Assembly: GCA_035527835.1 (NCBI GenBank)
Contig: DATKZS010000050.1
Span: forward strand, 1-30,552
From: DATKZS01 sp035527835 [NCBI: bacterium]
Lineage (GTDB): Bacteria; RBG-13-61-14
Direction of reading: 5' to 3'
DNA: 30,552 bases
The stretch's first letter is position 1, and each line of letters opens with the position of its first letter. The notes below the pieces were generated by a model. It saw only the letters and a list, made by a program, of their open reading frames with translations, ran no database searches and had not been told where the DNA came from. The position numbers and the translations under genes are program-made. This document shows, one piece after another, positions 15,026-22,111 of the stretch.

Positions 15026-15571
15026 ATGGATGGTGCGTTGGTTTTGAGTCATGGCGGGAGCGAGGCGCGGGCCGTGGCCGCGCTGACGCGGGTCCGGGTC
15101 ATGCTGGGGATCGTGGCGGCGGGGCTGTTTCTTTCCGGCATGACCTGTTATTTTTTGCCGTGGGAGCTCCGGACCGTGATTGACGTGGTGTGGGGCCGGG
15201 GCGAGGGGGCGGGGGCGTTCATGCCCCAGATGCACGCGTTCATCCTGAAGATGGAGCAGGCGGTGCTTATGGTGCGGAGCGATTACCCGGAGCTGTTTTT
15301 GGGCACTGATTACCTGGGCTTCGCGCATGCGCTGCTGGCGATCCTTTTCATCGGGGCCATCCGGGACCCGGCGCGCAACATCTGGGTGATCCAGTTCGGG
15401 ATCATCGCGTCGGTGCTGGTGGTCCCGGCGGCTTTTCTCTTCGGGTCGCTGCGCGGCGCGCCTTGGCTGCATTACCTGGTGGATTCTTCGTTCGGCGCGG
15501 GCGCGGTGATTTTTTTATACGCGGCGTATCGGGGCGCGCGGTCGCTGGAGAAAGTGGAGGGCGCGGATTGA
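15026..15571 (+). CDS. Four-span membrane protein (operon gene 4)
   Basis: The 181-residue protein is not recognised. It has four hydrophobic segments: about residues 24-46, 92-112 (the YLGFAHALLAILFIGAI region), 120-142 and 152-170. A hydrophilic loop between the first two (about 50-90) contains MPQMHAFILKMEQAV. AAAAAGGAGGG precedes the ATG at 15026, 13 nt after the stop of gene 3. It is the last gene of the operon and converges on the metallophosphoesterase gene with an 8-nt gap. Confidence 0.75.
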   Translation: MDGALVLSHGGSEARAVAALTRVRVMLGIVAAGLFLSGMTCYFLPWELRTVIDVVWGRGEGAGAFMPQMHAFILKMEQAVLMVRSDYPELFLGTDYLGFAHALLAILFIGAIRDPARNIWVIQFGIIASVLVVPAAFLFGSLRGAPWLHYLVDSSFGAGAVIFLYAAYRGARSLEKVEGAD

Positions 15572-15579
15572 GGGGTGGT

Positions 15580-17019
15580 TCAGGCCGCGAGGATTTCCAG
15601 GCGGGAGAGCTCGCGGCCGTCGCGGGGTTTTTTGGATTCGCGGTCCCAGGTGTACATGAGGAGGCGGCGGGCGGAGGGGGGGCCGGTGACGATGATGTAT
15701 GAGGGGATGACGGCGGAGGCGAGCTCGGTGTCCACTCCTCCCTGGTTGGAGATCCAGGCGCCGAGGCCGAGGACGCGGATGCGGCCGCCGATGCTTCCCA
15801 TGTAGGGCTCGTGCTGGTGTCCCATGACCACGTTCTTGACGCCGAGGATCTTGGCGACTTTTGCGCCGCTGCCGAAGAAGCTGTCGCGGGTGAGTCGCTT
15901 GCGGCCGAGGCTCAAGAGGTTGACGGCGCCGTAGAGGGAGGTGATGAGGACGGCGATGGCGACGATGGTGACGGGGAGGCTCAAGGGCAGCCACCACAGG
16001 TAGATGCTGCCGGCGATGTAGGCGATGACGAGCAGCATCTTGTCGAGGTTGACGTAAGCGGCGGTGAGGCGCCAGGAGCGGAGCAGGGGGCGTCGCTGGA
16101 CGCGGCGGATGCGGCGGAAGCTGCGGCGGGGGATTCCGAGGAGAATGCTCAGGCGGTACTCGGCCTTGAGCTGGGCCACGTAGCGCCTGCGCCTCCGGAG
16201 CCGCCCCGCCATGAAGAGCACGCGGGCGGAGGCGTTGAAGTAATACCAGAGCGTCTTGAAGCCGTCCCAGCCCTGGACCCGGTAGAGCCAGCCAAAGTAC
16301 TCGAAGAAGCCGGCCACGTTCTCGGCGTAGGGGTTGAGGTTGCTGAGCAGGTTGGTGAAGTAGCGCTGGGCCAAGGTGCCGATGGTGGGCGCGACCTCGT
16401 TTTTGCGGGGATGGAGCGGCGCGAGCACGTACTCGAACGAGTTATAGGGGTCGAACTGGTGGCCGTGCTCGACCCACAGCTCGCCGGGCTCGTAGTAGAA
16501 CCACGGGTTGAAGCGGACGCGCGAGGCGATGGCCTCGCGGACCTGGTCCCCCTCCGGCGCGAGTCCGGCGAGCAGCTCGAGGAATTTTTCGCGGACCTCG
16601 GGAAAGATCCAGTTCACGTCGTGGTTTCCGGAGATGATGAAGAGCTCGTTGCCGGCCATGATGAAGGCGGCGAGGGATGCGAACACGGGGCGGTTGTCGG
16701 TGACGATGCGTCCGAGCTTCCAGGCGGACTCTCGGGGCGTGCCGGCGAGGCCGTACTTTCTACGGTTGCGGTTCAACTTGATGCCGGCCTCCTTGAGCTC
16801 GTCCTCCGACGGCAGGGCGGTGACCTCGACAAAGTCGAGCAGGTCGCCGGCGATGACCAGGCGCCAGGGCTTATCGTCAACGCGGTTTTCGCGGTAGTAG
16901 TCGAAGAGGTGTTCGAGCTCCCGGGCCTGGCTGGCGCGGGAGGCGGCGTTGCGCTCCATGGTCTGCTTGTCGCCCATGTGCGCATCGGAGAGGATGATGA
17001 GGTTGTGGTCGGCTTCCAT
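15580..17019 (-). CDS. Membrane-associated calcineurin-like metallophosphoesterase
   Basis: The 479-residue protein has the full metallophosphoesterase set: SDAHMGD (Asp12, His14), AGDLLDF (Asp59), SGNHDVNW (Asn132, His133), EHGHQFDP (near residue 175) and a late VMGHQHEPYMG. Between the last two lies an insert with two adjacent hydrophobic segments (about 325-375) that probably anchors it in the membrane, preceded by an Arg-rich stretch. The GNHD and HGHQFDP pattern recalls UDP-2,3-diacylglucosamine hydrolases and related phospholipid-type phosphoesterases, but the insert and length make the substrate uncertain. No strong Shine-Dalgarno is seen before ATG 17019. It is downstream of the XRE-cupin gene, separated by a dyad. 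Confidence 0.85.
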   Translation of the reverse strand: MEADHNLIILSDAHMGDKQTMERNAASRASQARELEHLFDYYRENRVDDKPWRLVIAGDLLDFVEVTALPSEDELKEAGIKLNRNRRKYGLAGTPRESAWKLGRIVTDNRPVFASLAAFIMAGNELFIISGNHDVNWIFPEVREKFLELLAGLAPEGDQVREAIASRVRFNPWFYYEPGELWVEHGHQFDPYNSFEYVLAPLHPRKNEVAPTIGTLAQRYFTNLLSNLNPYAENVAGFFEYFGWLYRVQGWDGFKTLWYYFNASARVLFMAGRLRRRRRYVAQLKAEYRLSILLGIPRRSFRRIRRVQRRPLLRSWRLTAAYVNLDKMLLVIAYIAGSIYLWWLPLSLPVTIVAIAVLITSLYGAVNLLSLGRKRLTRDSFFGSGAKVAKILGVKNVVMGHQHEPYMGSIGGRIRVLGLGAWISNQGGVDTELASAVIPSYIIVTGPPSARRLLMYTWDRESKKPRDGRELSRLEILAA

Positions 17020-17059
17020 CTATTTTTTCGGAATTCCAAAAATCTTGAATGGTCAGGCG

Positions 17060-17146
17060 TGAAGTATGAAGTTTGAAGGATGAAGGATGAAAGAAGACGG
17101 CAGGGGCCGGGAATTTCATACTTCACCCTTCATCCTTCAACCTTCA
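17060..17146. repeat. Intergenic dyad element, GAAGTATGAAG family
   Basis: The left arm (17060-17092, units such as GAAGTATGAAGTTTGAAGGA) and right arm (17114-17146, CTTCACCCTTCATCCTTCAA) are inverted copies with a 7-nt periodicity around a 21-nt GC-rich spacer. The right arm reaches the stop codon of the XRE-cupin gene. Confidence 0.8.
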
Positions 17147-17740
17147 GAAGATCATCATCTCCTCTCCCGGCCAGATGACGGCCACGATCCTGGCCTGCTT
17201 GTCGCCGTAGCACTTGACCACGTGGGGGATGTTGGAATCGTAATAGATGGAGTCGCCGGGGCGGAGCACGTCGTTGTGGTCGCCGAGAATGATCTCGACC
17301 TCGCCCTCGAGCACGAAGATGAACTCCTCGCCCGCGTGCTGGTTGGGGTCAACCTGCGGGACCTCCGGCGGGTTCAGGGTCACCACGAACGGCTCCATGC
17401 GCCGGTTCTTCTTGGCGTAGCCCAGCGACTCGTAGGCATAGCCGTAGTTCAGGCCCTCGGTGGACGCGAAGCGCGAGACCACCTTGCGCTCCTGGGCGCG
17501 CACCAGGCAGAACGGCTCCTCCGGCTCCTCCGCGAAAAAGAGGCCCACCGGCACCTCCAGGGCCTTGGCCAGGCGGATCAGCGTGCCCAGCGGCGGCGAC
17601 ACCATGTGGTTCTCGATCTGCGAGAGCACGGAGGGCGCGAGCCCGGTCCGCTTGGCCACGTCCTCCAAGCGCAGGGCCTTGTCCTCCCGGACCTGCTTGA
17701 TTTTCTCCCCGACCTTGACTTCCTCGATCTGGCCAGCCAT
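17144..17740 (-). CDS. XRE-family regulator with C-terminal cupin domain
   Basis: The 198-residue protein has an N-terminal helix-turn-helix (about 10-65: IKQVREDKALRLEDVAKRTGLAPSVLSQIEN and continuing) and a C-terminal cupin barrel (about 115-190) with HAGEEFIFVLEGEVEI, PGDSIYYDSNIPHVV and a final VIWPG. Members of this class sense a small molecule in the cupin and repress metabolic genes. It follows korC in the same direction, so the 2-oxoacid oxidoreductase genes are plausible targets; this is inference. AAGGAGG lies 6 nt before the ATG. Confidence 0.87.
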   Translation of the reverse strand: MAGQIEEVKVGEKIKQVREDKALRLEDVAKRTGLAPSVLSQIENHMVSPPLGTLIRLAKALEVPVGLFFAEEPEEPFCLVRAQERKVVSRFASTEGLNYGYAYESLGYAKKNRRMEPFVVTLNPPEVPQVDPNQHAGEEFIFVLEGEVEIILGDHNDVLRPGDSIYYDSNIPHVVKCYGDKQARIVAVIWPGEEMMIF

Positions 17741-17775
17741 CGCTTGCCTCCTTCCCCGGATCGGCTGGCGCGCAC

Positions 17776-17806
17776 TCAGCGACCGCCGTTCCCGGCTATC
17801 TCCAGC
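17776..17806 (-). pseudogene. Duplicate of the korC 3' end (10 codons)
   Basis: This 31-bp segment matches the last 31 bp of korC (17842-17872) at 29 of 31 positions, including the stop codon; translated it reads LEIAGNGGR-stop. The two copies are direct repeats separated by 35 bp that contain the GCGGGACA hairpin. The similarity stops sharply at both ends. Confidence 0.85.
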
Positions 17807-17810
17807 GGAC

Positions 17811-17830
17811 GCGGGACAGGAGTGTCCCGC
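17811..17830. repeat. GCGGGACA hairpin between two copies of the korC tail
   Basis: An 8-bp perfect stem, GCGGGACA/TGTCCCGC, surrounds loop GGAG. On the minus strand it is preceded by GGTAG, like the hairpins at 10885-10944, which also carry GTAGG and a central TTCYTG or CTCCTG. It sits inside the 35 bp between the korC tail and its copy. Confidence 0.8.
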
Positions 17831-17841
17831 CTACCACTTTT

Positions 17842-18393
17842 TCAGCGGCCGCCGTTCCCCGCTATCTCCAGCCCCTTCTCGATCGCCTTCATGTTCTCCG
17901 GGATGAATTTACGGTTGCGCTCCGAGAGCGCTTCCTCCATGCCTTCCGTAAGCGACTCCACCTTGACCGCGCCCGTCTTTCCCACGTAAACCCCGAGCGC
18001 GATCATGTTGGCGAACCGCGCGTTGCCCAGCTCCAACCCGATCTCGTTCAGCGGCAGGGCCAGGAGCTCGATGTCGGTGCGCTTCACGTCGGCGGCGGGC
18101 ACGAGCGAGCTGTTCAGGACCATGAGCCCGCCGGGCAGGACCTTGGGCTCGTAGAGCATCTGCGCGCGCTTGCTCATGGCGATGAGCGCCTGCGGCGTGC
18201 TCACCGACGGGCTGCCGATGGGGCGGTCGGAGATGACCAGGGTGCAGCTCGCGTTGCCGCCGCGCATCTCCACGCCGTAGCTGGGCAGGAAGGTGACCTC
18301 GCGCCCCTCGGCCAGCGCGGCCTCCGCGATGATGTTGCCGATCAGCAGGATGCCCTGCCCGCCGGTGCCGGCGATGAATAGGTCATGGTACAT
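17842..18393 (-). CDS. korC: 2-oxoacid:ferredoxin oxidoreductase, gamma subunit
   Basis: The 183-residue protein is a typical gamma subunit: GTGGQGILLIGNIIAEAAL (about 10-28), FLPSYGVEMRGGNASCTLVIS (about 45-65), the later LNSSLV and ALGVYV. It is a small subunit of a CoA-dependent 2-oxoacid:ferredoxin oxidoreductase, which converts a 2-oxoacid and CoA to acyl-CoA, CO2 and reduced ferredoxin in the cytosol. Four-subunit enzymes of this shape use 2-oxoglutarate or branched-chain 2-oxoacids; the sequence alone does not decide. GAGGTTGAC precedes the ATG. The 3' end exists in a second copy at 17776. Confidence 0.88.
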   Translation of the reverse strand: MYHDLFIAGTGGQGILLIGNIIAEAALAEGREVTFLPSYGVEMRGGNASCTLVISDRPIGSPSVSTPQALIAMSKRAQMLYEPKVLPGGLMVLNSSLVPAADVKRTDIELLALPLNEIGLELGNARFANMIALGVYVGKTGAVKVESLTEGMEEALSERNRKFIPENMKAIEKGLEIAGNGGR

Positions 18394-18401
18394 GTCAACC
18401 T

Positions 18402-18512
18402 CTGAATGACGAATTAAAAATCATGAATGATGAATGCAATACCGTAAGCGATGTTATGACGCCGGAGATCTCACTCTTTAGTCATTCATCATTCATCATT
18501 CATCATTTTGCA
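18402..18512. repeat. Intergenic dyad element, GAATGATGAAT family
   Basis: The left arm (18402-18438, with ATGAATGATGAATG) and right arm (18478-18512, CATTCATCATTCATCATTCA) are inverted, each built of 7-nt ATGAATG-type units, around a roughly 40-nt spacer. It lies inside the kor operon between korB and korC. Confidence 0.8.
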
Positions 18513-18513
18513 T

Positions 18514-19281
18514 TTACAAATGCTCGCTCTCCTTCTTGTCCTTGAACACGCCCAGCGGGAAGTACGGGATCATCTCATCGGCCACGCGCTGGAGCGCCTT
18601 CTCCGGAGTCATGCCCCAGTCGGTGGGGCAGGCGGAGAGGACCTCGACAAAGCCGAAGCCGTTCAGCTTGACCTGGGCCTCGAAGGCCTGGAGGATGAGC
18701 TTGCGGCAGCGCTTGAGGTTGGCCGGCTTGTTGACGGCGGCGCGGGCCACGAACGTCGCTCCTTCCAACTGTCCGAGCATTTCGGCCATGCGCATGGGAT
18801 AGCCTGCCATGTGCCAGTCGCGTCCGTAGGGCGTGGTGGTGGTGACCTGTCCGAGCAGGGTGGTGGGCGCCATCTGTCCGCCGGTCATGCCGTAGGTGGT
18901 GTTGTTGACGAAGATCACGGTCATCTTTTCGCCGCGGTTGGCGGCATGGATGATCTCGGAGGTGCCGATGGCGGCGAGGTCGCCGTCTCCCTGGTAGGTG
19001 TACACGTACTTGTCGGGGAGCGCGCGGCGGAGCCCGGTGGCCACGGCGGGGGCCCGCCCGTGCGGCGACTCGACCACGTCGGTGCGCAGGTAGTCGTAGA
19101 GGAACACGGAGCAGCCGACGCTGGCGGCGCCCACGGTCTTTTCGCGGATGCCGAGATGGTCAATGGCCTCGGCCACCAGGCGGTGGATGATCCCGTGGTT
19201 GCAGCCGGGGCAGAAGTGCATGGGCTTTTCGGCCAGAGTTTCCGGCCAGGGGTTTTGCAGCCTGAGTTCTTTATCGTTCAT
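18514..19281 (-). CDS. korB: 2-oxoacid:ferredoxin oxidoreductase, beta (TPP-binding) subunit
   Basis: The 255-residue subunit binds thiamine diphosphate. It shows CPGCNHG (Cys24 and Cys27), [29 protein letters not shown], the TPP-Mg motif [14 protein letters not shown], then [16 protein letters not shown], and a late [15 protein letters not shown]. Length and motifs match beta subunits of 2-oxoglutarate-type oxidoreductases. GGAGGATGAATCA precedes the ATG. It lies between korA and korC on the same strand, with a dyad element in the gap before korC. Confidence 0.92.
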   Translation of the reverse strand: MNDKELRLQNPWPETLAEKPMHFCPGCNHGIIHRLVAEAIDHLGIREKTVGAASVGCSVFLYDYLRTDVVESPHGRAPAVATGLRRALPDKYVYTYQGDGDLAAIGTSEIIHAANRGEKMTVIFVNNTTYGMTGGQMAPTTLLGQVTTTTPYGRDWHMAGYPMRMAEMLGQLEGATFVARAAVNKPANLKRCRKLILQAFEAQVKLNGFGFVEVLSACPTDWGMTPEKALQRVADEMIPYFPLGVFKDKKESEHL

Positions 19282-19324
19282 TGATTCATCCTCCGAGACC
19301 TCGCCACGGCGCGGGCCGGTGGGG

Positions 19325-20392
19325 TCAGCCCGGATACGCCTCCATGATCTCGTGTAAAATGTCGTCGGGCGTGGGCAGGCTGCCCGCGCCGTTCGGCCGC
19401 CCGTAGAAGTGGATGGGCGCGCGCCGGCCCGCGGACATGCGCACGTCGTCGAGCATCTGCCCGGTGTTCAGCTCGACCACCAGGAACGACTTGCCCGCAT
19501 CGGCCAGACCCGCGATCCGGTCCTCCGGGAACGGGCAGATGGTGATGGGGCGGAACAGCCCCACCTTCTTGCCCTCTCCCCGCGCCCGGTCCACCGCCGT
19601 CTTGCTGATCCGCGCCGCGCTCCCGAAGCCCACCACGATGAGCTCCGCGTCCGCCGTCTGGTAGTCCTCGAACCGGACCTCGCGCTCCTTCATCTTGAGA
19701 TACTTCTTATGCAGGTCCCAGCAATGCTTCTCCAGCTCGCCATCCGCCAGGTACAGCGACTTGAGGATCCGGGGCTCGCGGCCCTGGGCTCCCGTCGTGA
19801 TCCAGTCCTTGGCCGGCAGCGGCGGAAACTCCGGCACCCGCTCCGTGAGCGGCTCCTTCATCTGCCCCAGCATGGCGTCGGCCAGGACCACCACCGGGGT
19901 CCGGTAGCGGTCGGCCAGGTCAAAGGCCAGGATGGTGAGGTCCCACATCTCCTGCACCGAGTCCGGCGCCAGCACCGGCGTGCGGTAGTCGCCATGCCCG
20001 CCGCCGCGGCTGGCCTGGAAGTAATCGCCCTGCGACGGCGAGATCCCGCCCAGGCCCGGGCCCGAGCGCTGCACGTTGACGATCACGCCCGGAACCTCGG
20101 AGCCGGCCATGTACGAGATGCCTTCCTGCATAAGCGAGATCCCCGGGCCCGAGCTCGAGGTCATCACCCTTTCCCCCGCCGACCCCGCGCCCAGCAGCAT
20201 GTTGATCGAGGCGATCTCGCTCTCCGCCTGCAGGAACACGCCGCCGATCTTCGGGAACACCCGCGCCAGATACTCCGGGATCTCCGACTGCGGCGTGATC
20301 GGGTAGCCGAAATAATAGCGGCACCCCGCCGCCACCGCGGCCATGCCCACCGCCTCGTTGCCCTTGATCAGCTTCCTCTTCTTCTTCTCCAT
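19325..20392 (-). CDS. korA: 2-oxoacid:ferredoxin oxidoreductase, alpha subunit
   Basis: This is the alpha subunit, with the N-terminal pyrimidine-binding domain of TPP enzymes: [28 protein letters not shown] near the start, then [53 protein letters not shown], and a C-terminal domain with [19 protein letters not shown] and [14 protein letters not shown]. With ATG 20392 it is 355 residues. An in-frame GTG four codons upstream is possible; neither start has an ideal ribosome site (GGGAG lies only 2 nt from the ATG). It is preceded in the operon by the ferredoxin gene and a dyad. Confidence 0.9.
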   Translation of the reverse strand: MEKKKRKLIKGNEAVGMAAVAAGCRYYFGYPITPQSEIPEYLARVFPKIGGVFLQAESEIASINMLLGAGSAGERVMTSSSGPGISLMQEGISYMAGSEVPGVIVNVQRSGPGLGGISPSQGDYFQASRGGGHGDYRTPVLAPDSVQEMWDLTILAFDLADRYRTPVVVLADAMLGQMKEPLTERVPEFPPLPAKDWITTGAQGREPRILKSLYLADGELEKHCWDLHKKYLKMKEREVRFEDYQTADAELIVVGFGSAARISKTAVDRARGEGKKVGLFRPITICPFPEDRIAGLADAGKSFLVVELNTGQMLDDVRMSAGRRAPIHFYGRPNGAGSLPTPDDILHEIMEAYPG

Positions 20393-20471
20393 GTCTCCCG
20401 TCACCGAACCGATATTTTAATCATTACTTCGTGATACTGACGTCAAGGATGCTTAAATTTGTTTTTTTCAT

Positions 20472-20540
20472 GCCGCAGATGAACACAGATTAAGAAATTT
20501 GTTAAGGAATTATCTGCGTTAATCCGCGTTCATCTGCGGC
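20472..20540. repeat. Intergenic dyad element, GCCGCAGATGAAC family
   Basis: The left arm (20472-20498, GCCGCAGATGAACACAGATT) and right arm (20508-20540, ending GTTCATCTGCGGC) are inverted copies around a short AT-rich spacer. It lies inside the kor operon, between korD and korA. Relatives are at 4461 and 28630. Confidence 0.85.
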
Positions 20541-20570
20541 TTTCTTAATCTTCTCGGCCAATGATCAGCT

Positions 20571-20774
20571 TCACTTCCACACCTGGATCGCCAGGTCCGG
20601 GCACATCTCCGCGCACAGGCCGCAGCCCTTGCAGTCCTCCGGTTTGACGAATTCGACCGCGAAGTAACCCGCCGCGTTCAGCTCGCCGCCCTCGGCGATG
20701 CACTCCTGGTTGCAGAAAACCATGCACAGGCCGCATTGTTTGCACCGTTCCTTGTTGATCTCTATCTTCGCCAT
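20571..20774 (-). CDS. korD: 2[4Fe-4S] ferredoxin subunit of 2-oxoacid oxidoreductase
   Basis: The 67-residue protein has two clusters of the CxxCxxCxxxC type: CKQCGLCMVFC (about 11-21) and CKGCGLCAEMC (about 49-59). The first ends in Asn-Gln rather than the usual Pro. It is the electron-carrying subunit that completes a four-part korD-A-B-C set. The ATG at 20774 follows GAGAAGAGGG; a longer open frame upstream overlaps the apgM-like gene and is not used. The gene order, ferredoxin first, is common for four-subunit enzymes. Confidence 0.9.
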   Translation of the reverse strand: MAKIEINKERCKQCGLCMVFCNQECIAEGGELNAAGYFAVEFVKPEDCKGCGLCAEMCPDLAIQVWK

Positions 20775-20804
20775 GCCCTCTTCTCTATCAGCGTGAATAA
20801 ATGC

Positions 20805-20819
20805 GGGAGGCGGCCTCCC
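20805..20819. repeat. Short GGGAGG hairpin between apgM-like gene and korD
   Basis: A 6-bp perfect stem, GGGAGG/CCTCCC, surrounds loop CGG. In the minus direction it is followed by only a weak T-rich stretch (GCATTTATT), so a terminator role is doubtful. Confidence 0.4.
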
Positions 20820-20835
20820 GGCGCAATTTTTTATG

Positions 20836-22044
20836 TTAACAGCAAAAGAGCCTCGCTTCCAACAGCGTGGGCGCCGGCTCCGGCTCCGCGCCCGCTTGCC
20901 GCGCGGCTTTTTCGCTGAAGCCGTGCGCGTGCGCGGCGGGCTTAAGGAGATCGCTTTTCGAGGCCACGGCGTAAGGCACCGGATGACCGCGGTGGCCGCG
21001 CTCCTTGACCGGCGTCTCATGGTCCGGCATCACCAGCACGCGGTAGTCCGGGAAACGGGCGAGGCCCGAAAGCACCGGGCCCACCGTGCGCCGGTCAAAG
21101 TCCGCGATGGCCTGGATCTTAAGGTCCAGATCGCCCTCGTGCCCGGCCTCGTCCGGGGCCTCCACGTGCAGGAACACGAATTCAACGCGGTCGAGCGCGT
21201 CGAGCGCGGCCCGGGCCTTGCCCTCGAAGTTCGTGTCCACGTACCCGGTGGCGCCGGGCACCGGGATGATCTCCAGGTCCAGGAGCCGCGCCAGCCCGCG
21301 CACCAGGTCAACGCCGGTGATCACGGCGCCGGTCAAACCGTGCCGCTCGCGGAAGCTCGGCAGGGCCGCGGCCCGGCCCAGGCCCCACAGCCAGATCGAG
21401 TTGATCGGCGCCTTGCCCGCGGCCCGGCGCGCCCGGTTCACCGGATGGTCGCGGAGCACGGCCTGCGACTTCTCGGTCAGTTCGGTGATGGATTCGGCGC
21501 CGGGGCCGGAGGGCATGATCTCCGCGACCCTTTTCCCCGCGTGGTCGTGCGGCGGCTTGAGCGACGGCGCGCCGGAAAAGCCGCGCACGATGCAGATGTT
21601 CCTGAAGCTCACGCCCGGGACGAAGCGCAAGGCGTCGCTCCCCAGTTCGCGGCCGAGCGACTCCACGATGGCCCGCTGTTCCGGGGCCGTGGGATGCCCG
21701 CCGCTGTAGTCGGCCATCACCAGGTCCGGGGCCTCGCCGCCCAGCGTCACCAGGTTGCAGCGCAGCGCCGTCTCGTCCGGGCCGAGCCGGATGCCCAGCG
21801 CCGCCGCCTCGATCGCCGCCCGGCCCGTGTAATACTTTTCAGGATCGTAGCCCAGGATGCTCATGTTGGCCACGTCCGAGCCCGGCTCCATGTCCGGGGG
21901 CGCCGTGCGCGCGAGCCCGATCCTCCCGTGGTCCGCGATCCGGTCCATGTTCGGAGTGGCCGCGAGCTCCAGCGGCGTCCGTCCTCCCCGTTCCGCCTGC
22001 GGGTCGTCGGCCATGCCGTCGCCGAGCAGCACGATGTACTTCAT
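20836..22044 (-). CDS. apgM: ApgM-family protein: phosphoglycerate mutase or alternative homoserine kinase
   Basis: The 402-residue protein belongs to the archaeal-type, cofactor-independent phosphoglycerate mutase branch of the alkaline-phosphatase superfamily. Visible are the metal-binding LLGDGMADD (Asp9), PGSDVANMSILGYDP with the candidate nucleophilic Ser, YTGRAAIEAAALG, HVEAPDEAGHEGD and MPDHETPVKERGHRGHPVPY. The ATG at 22044 follows AAAGG; an ATG eight codons upstream has no ribosome site. Some bacterial members of this family act as homoserine kinases rather than mutases. The window has hom and thrC but no classical thrB, so that role is a serious alternative. The kor genes follow on the same strand. 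Confidence 0.85.
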   Translation of the reverse strand: MKYIVLLGDGMADDPQAERGGRTPLELAATPNMDRIADHGRIGLARTAPPDMEPGSDVANMSILGYDPEKYYTGRAAIEAAALGIRLGPDETALRCNLVTLGGEAPDLVMADYSGGHPTAPEQRAIVESLGRELGSDALRFVPGVSFRNICIVRGFSGAPSLKPPHDHAGKRVAEIMPSGPGAESITELTEKSQAVLRDHPVNRARRAAGKAPINSIWLWGLGRAAALPSFRERHGLTGAVITGVDLVRGLARLLDLEIIPVPGATGYVDTNFEGKARAALDALDRVEFVFLHVEAPDEAGHEGDLDLKIQAIADFDRRTVGPVLSGLARFPDYRVLVMPDHETPVKERGHRGHPVPYAVASKSDLLKPAAHAHGFSEKAARQAGAEPEPAPTLLEARLFCC

Positions 22045-22111
22045 TTTCCTTTCAGGCGCCGCGTTCATGAGTGTGCATGATACGAGGAAAGGGCGATGGT
22101 ATCAACCGCGC

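Noticed and set aside
20775-21020. Long N-terminal extension of the ferredoxin
   Set aside because: The extension overlaps the apgM-like gene, is Arg/Ser-rich shadow, and the short 67-residue form has a ribosome site and the normal subunit length.
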